A DNA stretch of 41,022 bases, taken from contig CAYFJO010000045.1 of NCBI GenBank assembly GCA_964343305.1, positions 1 to 41,022 of the forward strand, given 5' to 3'. A program made the position numbers and the translations under genes. The notes beneath the pieces were generated by a model. It was not told the origin of the DNA, did no database searches, and saw only the letters and a list, made by a program, of their open reading frames with translations. Positions 1 through 6,451 of this stretch are shown in pieces. How positions within the stretch are numbered: position 1 is the first letter of the stretch; every line of letters starts with the position of its first letter. This stretch comes from CAYFJO01 sp964343305. GTDB lineage: Bacteria; Planctomycetota; Planctomycetia; Pirellulales; Pirellulaceae.

Positions 1-7
1 CAGATGA

Positions 8-21
8 CAGGCTAAAGCCTG
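8..21. repeat. short palindrome, probably a cut-off REP-like element
   Basis: The sequence CAGGCT-AA-AGCCTG is a perfect 6-bp inverted repeat with a 2-base loop. It looks like one arm of the double-palindrome intergenic elements found throughout this window, but its partner arm would lie outside the window. Nothing else is recognisable in the first 50 bases. Confidence 0.35.
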
Positions 22-51
22 GACTCCAACAATGGGCCGCAGATACGTTGA

Positions 52-186
52 TTAACAAGCGATCTTTGGCGAAAATCAATCCTGCTGAACCGTCATTTGG
101 GCATCAACGAAAAATCGTTCGCCGACCTGACGGGCCGCCCAGTGCCAAACTTGCCTTTTGGCAAACCGATCGAAGAACTGCTGTGA
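52..186 (+). pseudogene. C-terminal tail of a DUF1501-like protein (remnant)
   Basis: The open frame ending at the TGA at 184-186 reads RHLGINEKSFADLTGRPVP and then NLPFGKPIEELL. This resembles the C-terminal end of DUF1501 (sulfatase-related, Tat-exported) proteins, which typically close with an HLGI segment, a GRP segment and a G(K/E)PI..L ending. The frame is closed upstream by a TGA at 49-51, and the residues before RHLGI do not look like the family, so this is either a decayed tail or a gene joined to unrelated DNA. A second DUF1501-like tail lies at 20387-20593. Recognition is by eye from a short stretch, so confidence is low. Confidence 0.35.
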
Positions 187-191
187 GTCTG

Positions 192-254
192 CTGTAAGAC
201 GGATGGCCAATCCGTCGAAGAACAAAGTGGACGGATTGGCCATCCGTCCTACAG
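192..254. repeat. double-palindrome (REP/BIME-like) element, GTAG type
   Basis: Two 25-base arms (192-216 and 230-254) are inverted copies of each other with one mismatch, separated by 13 bases. Each arm is itself a small hairpin (GACGGAT-GGCCA-ATCCGTC). The right end carries CTAC (GTAG on the other strand); the left end has GTAA. This is the layout of paired REP elements. The element ends only 9 bases before the ATG of the next gene, so it supplies that gene's leader. Confidence 0.75.
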
Positions 255-263
255 GTCGTCGCC

Positions 264-737
264 ATGAATTCCCCACCCGCGTCCCAATCCAGTCAAGATG
301 GCGAGCCGTCAAATCTCGACATCAAAATCGAAGACGATGCGCCACTTTCCAAGCAGCGCAAAGTCAAGCCACCGGCCATTGTATCCGCGAAGATCTGGAT
401 GGTTGTCTGCGGTGGGGCGACGTTCGTGCTGTTGTTGTTGCTGTTGATTCCGGAACGGGACTCTCAAGCAAGGTCCATTGCGCGGCAGTACATGGCGACG
501 GAATACGAGTTTCAAGTCGTTGAAGAGATCGGCTGGACGGAACTTGAGCGGGCCACCGACGATCGATTCAAAGGGCATCCCACGATGATGCAATTCATCT
601 TGAGTTTCAAAACCGATTATTGGGGCAGCGAAACGTTTATGAAGAAGATCTTTTACTACGATCCCGAGGCGAATACGATCGAATGCGTCGGCGCGAGTCG
701 CCGAGACTGTGATTCGATGCAGGTCGTGTCACCTTGA
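264..737 (+). CDS. small single-pass membrane protein, unknown function
   Basis: This encodes 157 residues. About 44 polar N-terminal residues are followed by one strongly hydrophobic segment (about residues 45-63, with a run of leucines) and a soluble C-terminal domain of about 95 residues containing two cysteines near the end. The layout suggests a cytoplasmic tail, one transmembrane helix and a periplasmic domain. I do not recognise the family. The ATG at 264 has no clear Shine-Dalgarno sequence because a palindromic repeat ends 9 bases upstream. The next gene starts 16 bases downstream, so the two may be cotranscribed. Confidence 0.6.
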   Translation: MNSPPASQSSQDGEPSNLDIKIEDDAPLSKQRKVKPPAIVSAKIWMVVCGGATFVLLLLLLIPERDSQARSIARQYMATEYEFQVVEEIGWTELERATDDRFKGHPTMMQFILSFKTDYWGSETFMKKIFYYDPEANTIECVGASRRDCDSMQVVSP

Positions 738-753
738 AACCGGGGAGCATCCA

Positions 754-2004
754 GTGAAACGAGTTATCCTTCCGACGCTAACTTTCTGTGCGATCACGTG
801 CCTCCATCTCATCAGTCATGGCCAAGACACTAGTTATCAGGCAAGCGTCGGCGTACGCGCCGGCACTCAAATCGACTGGGTTTATGTGCTGGCCAATCAA
901 AGTCCCAAGGAGCCGCCAGCCAAGTGGTTGCAAGGATACGATTCGACCAAGCAAACCTATGAACGATTTGTGCCGCGCAGTTACCGCAAGACGCAAAGCT
1001 ATCCACTCGTCCTGTTCGTTTCACCGAGTGCCAAAGCGATGGGATTCCGAAGCTGGAAGCGTGTGTGTGAAGCCCGCGGCATCCTCTTTGCCGGTCCTCA
1101 CAACGCGGGAAACAACCGCGACACTCCGCAGCGCGTGCACATCTTGTTGGATGTGCTGGATGACATGCGACGTCAATACAACATCGATCCGGATCGGACG
1201 TATATCGCGGGTTTTTCGGGCGGCGGGCGGATCGCATGTTCGATTGCTTTTGCATTGCCGGAGTACTTTGGCGGCGTGATACCGATTTGCGCGGCGGGTG
1301 ACTTGCGGGAGGAGTCGTGGTTGCGTCAGCGAGTTGTTGATCGATTGAGCGTCGCACACTTGACCGGCGAAACGGATTTCAATCACGGGGAAGTGGAGCG
1401 GTTTCGTGGGCCGATGCTGGCCGACGTCGGAGTGAGAAGCCGCGTCTGGGTTGTGCCAAAGATGGGACATTCCATGCCACGCGACGATCATCTCGGCGAA
1501 GCATTCGATTGGCTCGAAGGTGGTTTGCAAACGCGACAAACCTTGGCAAAGAAATCGCCCGCTAGCCGTGTCGAAAACCGTGATACACTCACGCGAGACC
1601 AACTCGCCAAGCTTTGGCTTGACGAAGGGCGGGCTCGCCTGAATGACGTGAAAACACGCTATGCGGGCCTGATGCAACTCAAAGGCGTGCTGACACGTTG
1701 GCCCGATCTGCCGCAAGCTGCGTCGGCGAAAACCGTTTTGCTTGAATACGAAAACTCCAAGGACACTACCTGGGAAACCGAAGATGTCGCCGAGCAACGT
1801 CGCTTTCTCATTGCTCGCGCCCGGGCACTCGATGCGTATGCTTCCGGGGCGCTGCCAAAGCAATACGAAGCTCAACGCCAGGACATGGCGCAGGCAGCCA
1901 TCAACCTGTGGACGATTGTTCTGAATGATGGCCAAGATGCACGCGCGGCTGCTCAAGCGAAGGAACGGATTCCCGCGTTGAAAAGACTGCTGGAAGGGGA
2001 GTAA
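754..2004 (+). CDS. exported alpha/beta-hydrolase (esterase/depolymerase-like)
   Basis: This encodes 416 residues starting at GTG 754, chosen because GGGGAG lies 7 bases upstream and a signal peptide follows at once (VKRVILPTLTFCAITCLHL, cleavage near HGQ). An upstream ATG at 709 would overlap the previous gene and spoil the signal peptide. The nucleophile elbow GFSGGGR lies near residues 152-158, and a late GHSMPRDDH segment supplies the likely catalytic histidine. The fold and order resemble feruloyl esterases and PHB-depolymerase-like hydrolases. After about residue 270 comes a polar helical tail of about 140 residues. The substrate is unknown; the protein probably acts in the periplasm or outside the cell. 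Confidence 0.7.
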   Translation: MKRVILPTLTFCAITCLHLISHGQDTSYQASVGVRAGTQIDWVYVLANQSPKEPPAKWLQGYDSTKQTYERFVPRSYRKTQSYPLVLFVSPSAKAMGFRSWKRVCEARGILFAGPHNAGNNRDTPQRVHILLDVLDDMRRQYNIDPDRTYIAGFSGGGRIACSIAFALPEYFGGVIPICAAGDLREESWLRQRVVDRLSVAHLTGETDFNHGEVERFRGPMLADVGVRSRVWVVPKMGHSMPRDDHLGEAFDWLEGGLQTRQTLAKKSPASRVENRDTLTRDQLAKLWLDEGRARLNDVKTRYAGLMQLKGVLTRWPDLPQAASAKTVLLEYENSKDTTWETEDVAEQRRFLIARARALDAYASGALPKQYEAQRQDMAQAAINLWTIVLNDGQDARAAAQAKERIPALKRLLEGE

Positions 2005-2006
2005 TT

Positions 2007-2143
2007 GTAGGGTGCGTGGAACACGGCGAGGTCTTTACGGTGTGTTCCGCAAGCCAGCGTTTTGACGTGGAAGAGTTATGAGAATTGAGAACGTCGCCGT
2101 GTGCAGCCCACCCATTCACGGAGGCTTGCTGCACACACCCTAC
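2007..2143. repeat. imperfect long inverted repeat with GTAG ends
   Basis: The element begins GTAGGGTGCGTG (2007 on) and ends CACACACCCTAC (to 2143), giving matching GTAGGGTG ends on opposite strands with a long, poorly paired middle. It fills the gap between two convergent genes. Its right CTAC supplies the stop codon (TAG on the minus strand) of the STAS gene, so it overlaps coding sequence by 4 bases. It could act as a bidirectional terminator, but no U-tract is visible. Confidence 0.5.
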
Positions 2144-2640
2144 TCTTCGCCAAGCTCTTTCGCCATTCGATCGGCGATGCCCGCGAAGATCTTCTGGTTT
2201 GGGCTTTCGATTTCAGCCAGCCGCTTGTGGCAACGCATGACGTGTTGGCCAAAGGCACGAGAGCGGTCTTCTTGGATGGCGATGTCTTCGAATTCGCCGG
2301 TCGTCGCGGGTGGCGATTCGTGGATCGTTAGCACCGTATCCAAACGTGTTGGACCGAAAAGCGATTTGCAGTGCGGGCGTGCGCCGTGGACCGCGAATTG
2401 CGGGTCGACGGACTGTCCGAACCGCCGAAACAGATCCGCGATGCTGCCCAGAAAAGTGCTATCGAGATACTCGCACGTCGACACGTCGATGACGATCTGG
2501 CAAGTTTCACAGGTCAGCAGAGATTCGGCTTGCTGGTGAAACACTTTGCTTTCGCGAGCTGTTCCACGGCCTTCGATTCGAAAGACATAGCCCGAATCGA
2601 TGGGGGCGACCTGCAGGGATGGTGATTTGGGATCGGGCAT
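2140..2640 (-). CDS. STAS-domain protein (anti-sigma-factor antagonist-like)
   Basis: This encodes 166 residues. The central STAS signature is clear: IVIDVSTCEYLDSTFLGSI (about residues 48-66), with the serine and threonine of DST at the position phosphorylated in SpoIIAA/RsbV-type antagonists. Family members bind anti-sigma factor kinases in the cytoplasm. The protein is longer than a bare STAS domain (about 100 residues): about 50 extra C-terminal residues, rich in charged helix, follow the domain. No partner kinase or sigma factor gene is adjacent. The TAG stop is formed by the GTAG end of a palindromic repeat. It lies downstream of the HEAT-repeat gene on the same strand with a 109-base gap. 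Confidence 0.8.
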   Translation of the reverse strand: MPDPKSPSLQVAPIDSGYVFRIEGRGTARESKVFHQQAESLLTCETCQIVIDVSTCEYLDSTFLGSIADLFRRFGQSVDPQFAVHGARPHCKSLFGPTRLDTVLTIHESPPATTGEFEDIAIQEDRSRAFGQHVMRCHKRLAEIESPNQKIFAGIADRMAKELGEE

Positions 2641-2749
2641 GGGTTCAACGACCGACTACGCCAACGGAGGAAACTCCAATTCAACACCAGAAGTTCATTC
2701 TCGCAGATTTCGATTGGGATGGAACAGTTTTTGCGAGATTATTGGAGAT

Positions 2750-3244
2750 TTATTCGCCGCCGAGTTTTTCGATCGCCTTGACCGCCAAGCTTGCCAACCG
2801 TGGGTCGTTGCCATCAGATGCGCGTTTTAGTGACGCCATCGCGCTGCGGGCCGGCGGTCCGATTTTGCTGAGCGCCCACGCACATCGCTGACGAACGGGT
2901 GCGTTCTGGTTGCTTTCCAAACTCCTGACCAAAAGATCCGTTAAGTGTGCTGCGGCCGGTCCCAGACGACCAATCAGCGTGGCGGACCAATAGTTGATGT
3001 TTGAGTTGTCATCTTGTAGCAAAGCAGCGAACTGCTTGGCGTCGTCGATCGAGGGCGGTCCCATATCTTCCAGCGCAGCGGTTGCCCACTCGGCGACTTC
3101 CTCATCATCGGCTGTGGCGCGGACGAGCGAAACCGCGGCTGGCCGCGCATCTTCGCCAAGTTGAGCAAGTTGTTCAGCAGCCACACTGCGCTCGGCAGTG
3201 TCGGCTGAGCTTAGTTGGTCGATGAGTTGAAAAATGTCGGGCAT
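2750..3244 (-). CDS. HEAT-repeat protein
   Basis: This encodes 164 residues with no signal peptide or membrane segment. It consists of about four helical repeats of the HEAT/PBS-lyase type, visible as recurring patterns such as AAEQLAQLGEDARPA, ATAALEDMG, SATLIGRLGPAA and CAWALSKIGPPA. Such proteins are usually scaffolds; no catalytic residues are expected. The start ATG at 3244 opens directly into the first repeat. It is divergent from the AAA+ ATPase gene. The 199-base gap between them carries a perfect 15-bp hairpin. The binding partner cannot be told from sequence. Confidence 0.75.
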   Translation of the reverse strand: MPDIFQLIDQLSSADTAERSVAAEQLAQLGEDARPAAVSLVRATADDEEVAEWATAALEDMGPPSIDDAKQFAALLQDDNSNINYWSATLIGRLGPAAAHLTDLLVRSLESNQNAPVRQRCAWALSKIGPPARSAMASLKRASDGNDPRLASLAVKAIEKLGGE

Positions 3245-3339
3245 GCTTTTCGTGTCGAGAAGTGCGGATGGGGTGGAATGCGCGGATTATATGAGATTCG
3301 CCGGTGTCGACGAACGCCAGTCTAGTCCTCGACTCAAAC

Positions 3340-3371
3340 CTGTCGGATGGCTTTGGAAAGCCATCCGACAG
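3340..3371. repeat. perfect 15-bp hairpin between divergent genes
   Basis: The arms CTGTCGGATGGCTTT and AAAGCCATCCGACAG pair perfectly around a 2-base loop (GG). The core word GGATGGC recalls the element at 192-254. It lies 73 bases before the AAA+ ATPase start and 95 bases before the HEAT gene start. There is no following T-run, so a repeat is more likely than an intrinsic terminator. Confidence 0.7.
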
Positions 3372-3443
3372 CCGCGGCACACTTCCTGACCTACACTTAC
3401 GCAGTGGTCTTGTGTTCATCCCAATTGGTTGGAATCCATCGCT

Positions 3444-4766
3444 ATGAGCAACGCAGTTGCACAAGGTCCAGGCAGCCTGTTGGCCAGCCTGATGTCCGAC
3501 GAAACGTTTCGCCCGGAAGAACCACGCTCGATTCAGGAAACGGGTCTGCCCAGTTCGCTGATCGAGTCGCTGATCGGCAAATACATTCTGATCGTGGGCA
3601 CGGCCAGTGGACGCAAGATTGCCGAGCAGATTTGCCTTCCATTTGGCATTCTGGAAAGTGTGTTGCTGTCACTGCGCACGCGGCAATACATCGCCCACAC
3701 GGGTTCGGCTCCGCTGGGCGACTACAGCTACAAGTTGACCGATCAAGGACGCGAGTGGGCGCAGGCGGCCCGCGATACGTGTGCTTATGTTGGTGCGGCA
3801 CCCGTGCCGTTGGAAGACTATGTCGTTTCGGTGGATGCCCAAACAATCCGCGCCGAGGCACCGCGACGTTGCCAGCTCGAAGAAGCTTTCAGCGACATTT
3901 CGATCGAGGCCGAACTATTCGATTTTCTGGGACCGGCGATCAACTCCGGCGCGGGCCTGTTCCTCTACGGCGAGCCTGGAAACGGAAAAACAACGTTGGC
4001 CAGCCGTATCACGAAATGCTTTGGCCAGGAAATCTGGGTGCCTCACACAATCATCGAAGATGGGCAATTGATCAAACTTTATGACGCGGCCTACCACCAC
4101 GCTCAAGGGTCCGGCGAAGGCAGCCTTTTGAAAACCGAGGAGCATGATCGCCGCTGGATCAAGATTCGCCGACCGACGGTCGTTGTCGGCGGTGAGTTGA
4201 CGATGGACAACCTGGAGATCCGGCACGATCCTCATTCCAACATCAGCGAAGCATCGTTGCAGATGAAGAGTAACTGTGGATGTTTGTTGATCGACGACTT
4301 TGGTCGGCAACGGATCGAGCCGCAAGAGTTGTTGAACCGCTGGATTGTGCCGCTGGAAAGTCGCATTGACTATTTGACCATTTCGACTGGCAAGAAGATT
4401 CAGGTGCCGTTCGAGCAACTGATCATTTTCTCGACGAATTTGGACCCATCGGATTTGGCCGACGAAGCTTTTCTGCGACGGATTCCGTACAAGATCGAAG
4501 TCGGAGATCCCAAAGTGGACGAGTTCGTGCACTTGTTCGAAGTTTGTGCGCACAAACTGGGGTTCGATTTCGACGAATCCTCGATCGACTATTTGGTCGA
4601 GAAACATTACCGAGAAGCGAAACGGAATCTGCGCCGCTGTCACCCGCGTGATCTGCTGGGACAGATTGAGAACTACTGCACTTACAACGAATTGCCGTTG
4701 GAAATGCGACACGAATATTTCGATCGGGTCGTTCGGAGTTACTTCACGGCCTTGAACGGTGGGTAA
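3444..4766 (+). CDS. AAA+ ATPase with N-terminal winged-helix-like region
   Basis: This encodes 440 residues. The ATG at 3444 is preferred over a TTG at 3429 because GGAA lies about 9 bases upstream. Residues about 40-105 look like a winged helix (an LPFGILESVLLSLRTRQYI helix, then YSYKLTDQGREWA). The ATPase follows: Walker A GEPGNGKTT (about 176-184), Walker B LLIDDFG (about 280-286), sensor 1 FSTNLDP (about 328) and a C-terminal lid with RRCHPRDLLGQI. The protein is cytoplasmic with no membrane segment. The layout suggests a DNA-linked or regulatory AAA+ protein; the substrate is unknown. It ends 6 bases from the convergent deiodinase-like gene. Confidence 0.8.
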   Translation: MSNAVAQGPGSLLASLMSDETFRPEEPRSIQETGLPSSLIESLIGKYILIVGTASGRKIAEQICLPFGILESVLLSLRTRQYIAHTGSAPLGDYSYKLTDQGREWAQAARDTCAYVGAAPVPLEDYVVSVDAQTIRAEAPRRCQLEEAFSDISIEAELFDFLGPAINSGAGLFLYGEPGNGKTTLASRITKCFGQEIWVPHTIIEDGQLIKLYDAAYHHAQGSGEGSLLKTEEHDRRWIKIRRPTVVVGGELTMDNLEIRHDPHSNISEASLQMKSNCGCLLIDDFGRQRIEPQELLNRWIVPLESRIDYLTISTGKKIQVPFEQLIIFSTNLDPSDLADEAFLRRIPYKIEVGDPKVDEFVHLFEVCAHKLGFDFDESSIDYLVEKHYREAKRNLRRCHPRDLLGQIENYCTYNELPLEMRHEYFDRVVRSYFTALNGG

Positions 4767-4772
4767 TGACAC

Positions 4773-5637
4773 TCATTGACTTCGCGCCATGATCCTCTTC
4801 GCGGTTGGCATTTCGCTTGTTTTTTCTTTCGAATCCATTCCTACCATGACTCGGTCGCCGCGCTGCAACTCCTTCGCGCTGCTGCGTTGACGATTTCGTC
4901 CGACCATGGTCGAGTCGCTGATGCGAAACTTGCGCTGCTTGCGATCACGCGTCATGATGGTCAGCACACGGTCTTCGATGCTCACGATTCGGCCTTGAAC
5001 AATTTCGTGGCCCGCTGGTGGTCGTGGGCCACCGCCTGAGCGACCTGGCGGTTGATTTCCGCCCGGTCGCGTCGCCAAACCGCCCGGTCTGCCGCGACCC
5101 TGTGGACGGCCCGCATCGGGATCTCGCTCCAATTGAATTTCGTAGTGCTGCGTGACCGGCTTACACCAACCCTCGATGTCGTTGCAGGCAAAGTATTGAA
5201 CTTTGACTTGGATTGGCGAATCGCCGGCACCCGACACATCGACCAGGAACTCGCGTGGATCGATGTCCGACTCTTCTTTGACTTTGGGCCCGGCACCTTT
5301 CGCCGGAGTTGCTTCGACGCCGGAGACGATCTCGTATGTCACCGGCGCGGCCAGGTTGTTCCAGTGTACTTGGAAGAGCGGGTCGAGATGGAAACCGAGG
5401 TACATTTTGCCATTGCCGCTCGACAGGACGCTGGACTCCACTTCAACTCGCAATTTGGCGTAGAACGGTTCCGTGCTCGATTTGGGCTGCACTTTGACGG
5501 CTTGCAAACCGCTCGGCAACTTGATCCGCTCGACGACGCCTTTGGCCGCTGCGCTTGGCGGCGGTTGTTTTTTCAGATTCAGATCCGAGACCTTGGTCGG
5601 ATTGGCAATCCGGCCGACTAGCTCTTCCAAGTCGCTG
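4773..5637 (-). pseudogene. disconnected C-terminal part of the deiodinase-like gene (DsbD-alpha-like domain plus small tail domain)
   Basis: This reading frame continues the deiodinase-like protein but is cut off from it by the insertion at 5638-5734. Removing 88 bp joins the codons ...DQVR to SDLEELVG in frame, giving a 473-residue product (6282-4773). The part here opens with the last deiodinase-domain helix (SDLEELVG). It then has a beta-rich domain containing YFACNDIEGWCKPVTQHYEI, whose spaced cysteine pair and position resemble the N-terminal (alpha) domain of thiol:disulfide reductase DsbD. A Gly/Pro/Arg-rich linker and a basic domain of about 70 residues (IVQGRIVSIEDRVLTI...) follow. 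It has no credible start of its own (only TTG at 5630), so it is probably untranslated now. Confidence 0.7.
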
Positions 5638-6282
5638 CGAACCTGGGTAGTGGGTGATTTTGCGTTTTAGAAGCCCGGCTTTTTCGGAAAAGCCGGGCTT
5701 CTTTTCTTCAAAGTCACCCACTACCCGAACCTGGTCCGGCTTGCTCCACGATCGCTTGTGGACGATTCTTCCTTCGGGATCGATGATGAACTCCGAGTTC
5801 GGGGCGTTGCCCAAGTTGTGCTTCAGATCGTTGTCCATATTGTCGGCGATCCAGGTGATCTCCGATCCCAAGGTCCGTTGCGCCTCTTTGACGTGCAGCA
5901 GGCGTTCTTCCAGCGTGAACGGTTGCACGTAACCATTGTTCTCGGGGTGGGCCAGCGCTTTGTAGACGTAAAAAAACTTGACCCCTTTGGGCTCGTAATC
6001 GACTCGGACCGTCTCCAAACTGGGGACGTTACGGATGAACGGCGGTCACGTCAGGCAACCAAAGACAAGCACGGAATAGTGGCCTTTGAGGCTGCGCAAA
6101 CGAAACTCTTTTCCGTCCGCGTCGAAGCCTGCCAAATCGGGCAACATTTGGCCGATCTCCGGTGAGTTACTTTCGAATCCACGGCTCACTCCCTCTTTGC
6201 CGCCGGAAGGTCCTTGCTGAGCCCACAATGTGTTTGAGGCAATGCAAAACGTGATAAACCCGAGAAAGGCCGTGCGAACCAT
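5443..6282 (-). CDS. iodothyronine-deiodinase-like selenoprotein (in-frame UGA), C-terminus altered by insertion
   Basis: The start ATG at 6282 has GGAG 9 bases upstream and a signal peptide (MVRTAFLGFITFCIASNTLWA). Residues 45-78 are a thioredoxin-fold opening (GQMLPDLAGFDADGKEFRLR, then VLVFGCLT). TGA at 6046-6048 is codon 79 and is followed in frame by PPFIRNVPSLE. The motif C76-L-T-UGA-PPF matches the SCTUPPF active site of vertebrate deiodinases. H112 (in YKALAHPENNG) lies 33 residues later, close to the Sec-to-His spacing of deiodinases (32). The remaining domain also fits (WIADNMDN, FIIDPEGRIVHK). If UGA is read as Sec and translation crosses the insertion, the product is 279 residues with a foreign tail after about residue 186. 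If UGA stops, only 78 residues are made. The protein is probably a periplasmic thiol/selenol oxidoreductase; its substrate is unknown. Confidence 0.75.
5595..5615. repeat. REP-like palindrome inside the deiodinase-like gene
   Basis: This 21-base stretch is palindromic at nearly every position (core CGGATTG-C-CAATCCG) and uses the same word as the intergenic element at 192-254 (GGATTGGCCATCC). In the gene's frame it encodes GRIANPT. It lies 22 bases from the large palindromic insertion. It may be an older in-frame insertion of a single repeat arm, or a chance resemblance. Confidence 0.35.
5638..5734. mobile_element. 88-bp palindromic MITE/REP-like insertion with 9-bp direct repeat
   Basis: CGAACCTGG occurs at 5638-5646 and again at 5726-5734. 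Between the copies lies a palindrome starting GTAGTGGGTGA and ending TCACCCACTAC (5647-5724), with an inner perfect hairpin built on AAGCCCGGCTT. Both ends are GTAG read inward, as in REP elements handled by RAYT transposases. Element plus one repeat copy is 88 bp. Deleting exactly this length restores one continuous frame across the deiodinase-like gene, so this is a real insertion into a formerly intact gene. It carries no open reading frame, so it must have moved with help from an enzyme encoded elsewhere. Confidence 0.85.
6010..6028 (-). promoter_or_regulatory. candidate bacterial SECIS hairpin
   Basis: In the mRNA just after the UGA, CGUC (offset 18-21) can pair with GACG (offset 33-36), with two further G-C pairs above a mismatch and a 5-base loop AGUUU starting 25 bases after the UGA. 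A loop with G in its first two positions at this distance fits the loose bacterial SECIS rule (short hairpin within about 16-37 bases of the UGA). The stem is short and imperfect, so this is suggestive only. Confidence 0.35.
6046..6048 (-). other. in-frame UGA, candidate selenocysteine codon
   Basis: The codon is TGA on the minus strand, codon 79 of the deiodinase-like gene. Coding similarity continues without a frame change on both sides (GCLT before, PPFIRNVPS after). The position is that of the catalytic selenocysteine in deiodinases. The alternative is a nonsense mutation of a cysteine TGC/TGT codon in a decaying gene. Confidence 0.7.
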
Positions 6283-6451
6283 GAGTTTTCTCCGTGTAGG
6301 ACTGTTGTGAGTTAGAAGATGCAACCCCGCGGCATCCCTTAGGTATCGCGACAAGTCTAAACGGATGGCACGCCGTTTGCTTTTCTGTGACCCAGATTCA
6401 TACTGAGTTAACACACCTTGAGTGTCGTTGGAAGGCGAAAACAGGATCGAA

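Noticed and set aside
1021..1956. 311-residue minus-strand frame over the alpha/beta hydrolase
   Set aside because: Shadow of the plus-strand gene, which has a signal peptide and nucleophile elbow.
3347..4084. 245-residue plus-strand frame over the AAA+ ATPase
   Set aside because: It overlaps a gene with clear Walker motifs and has no protein-like character.
4773..5630. Independent 285-residue gene starting at TTG 5630
   Set aside because: The first residues (LEELVG) complete the last helix of the upstream deiodinase-like domain, there is no ribosome binding site, and removing the 88-bp insertion fuses it to that gene.
6046..6048. Sequencing error or plain gene end at the TGA
   Set aside because: The downstream frame is the same, begins with the deiodinase motif PPF, and needs no indel, so simple termination does not explain the conserved sequence beyond it.
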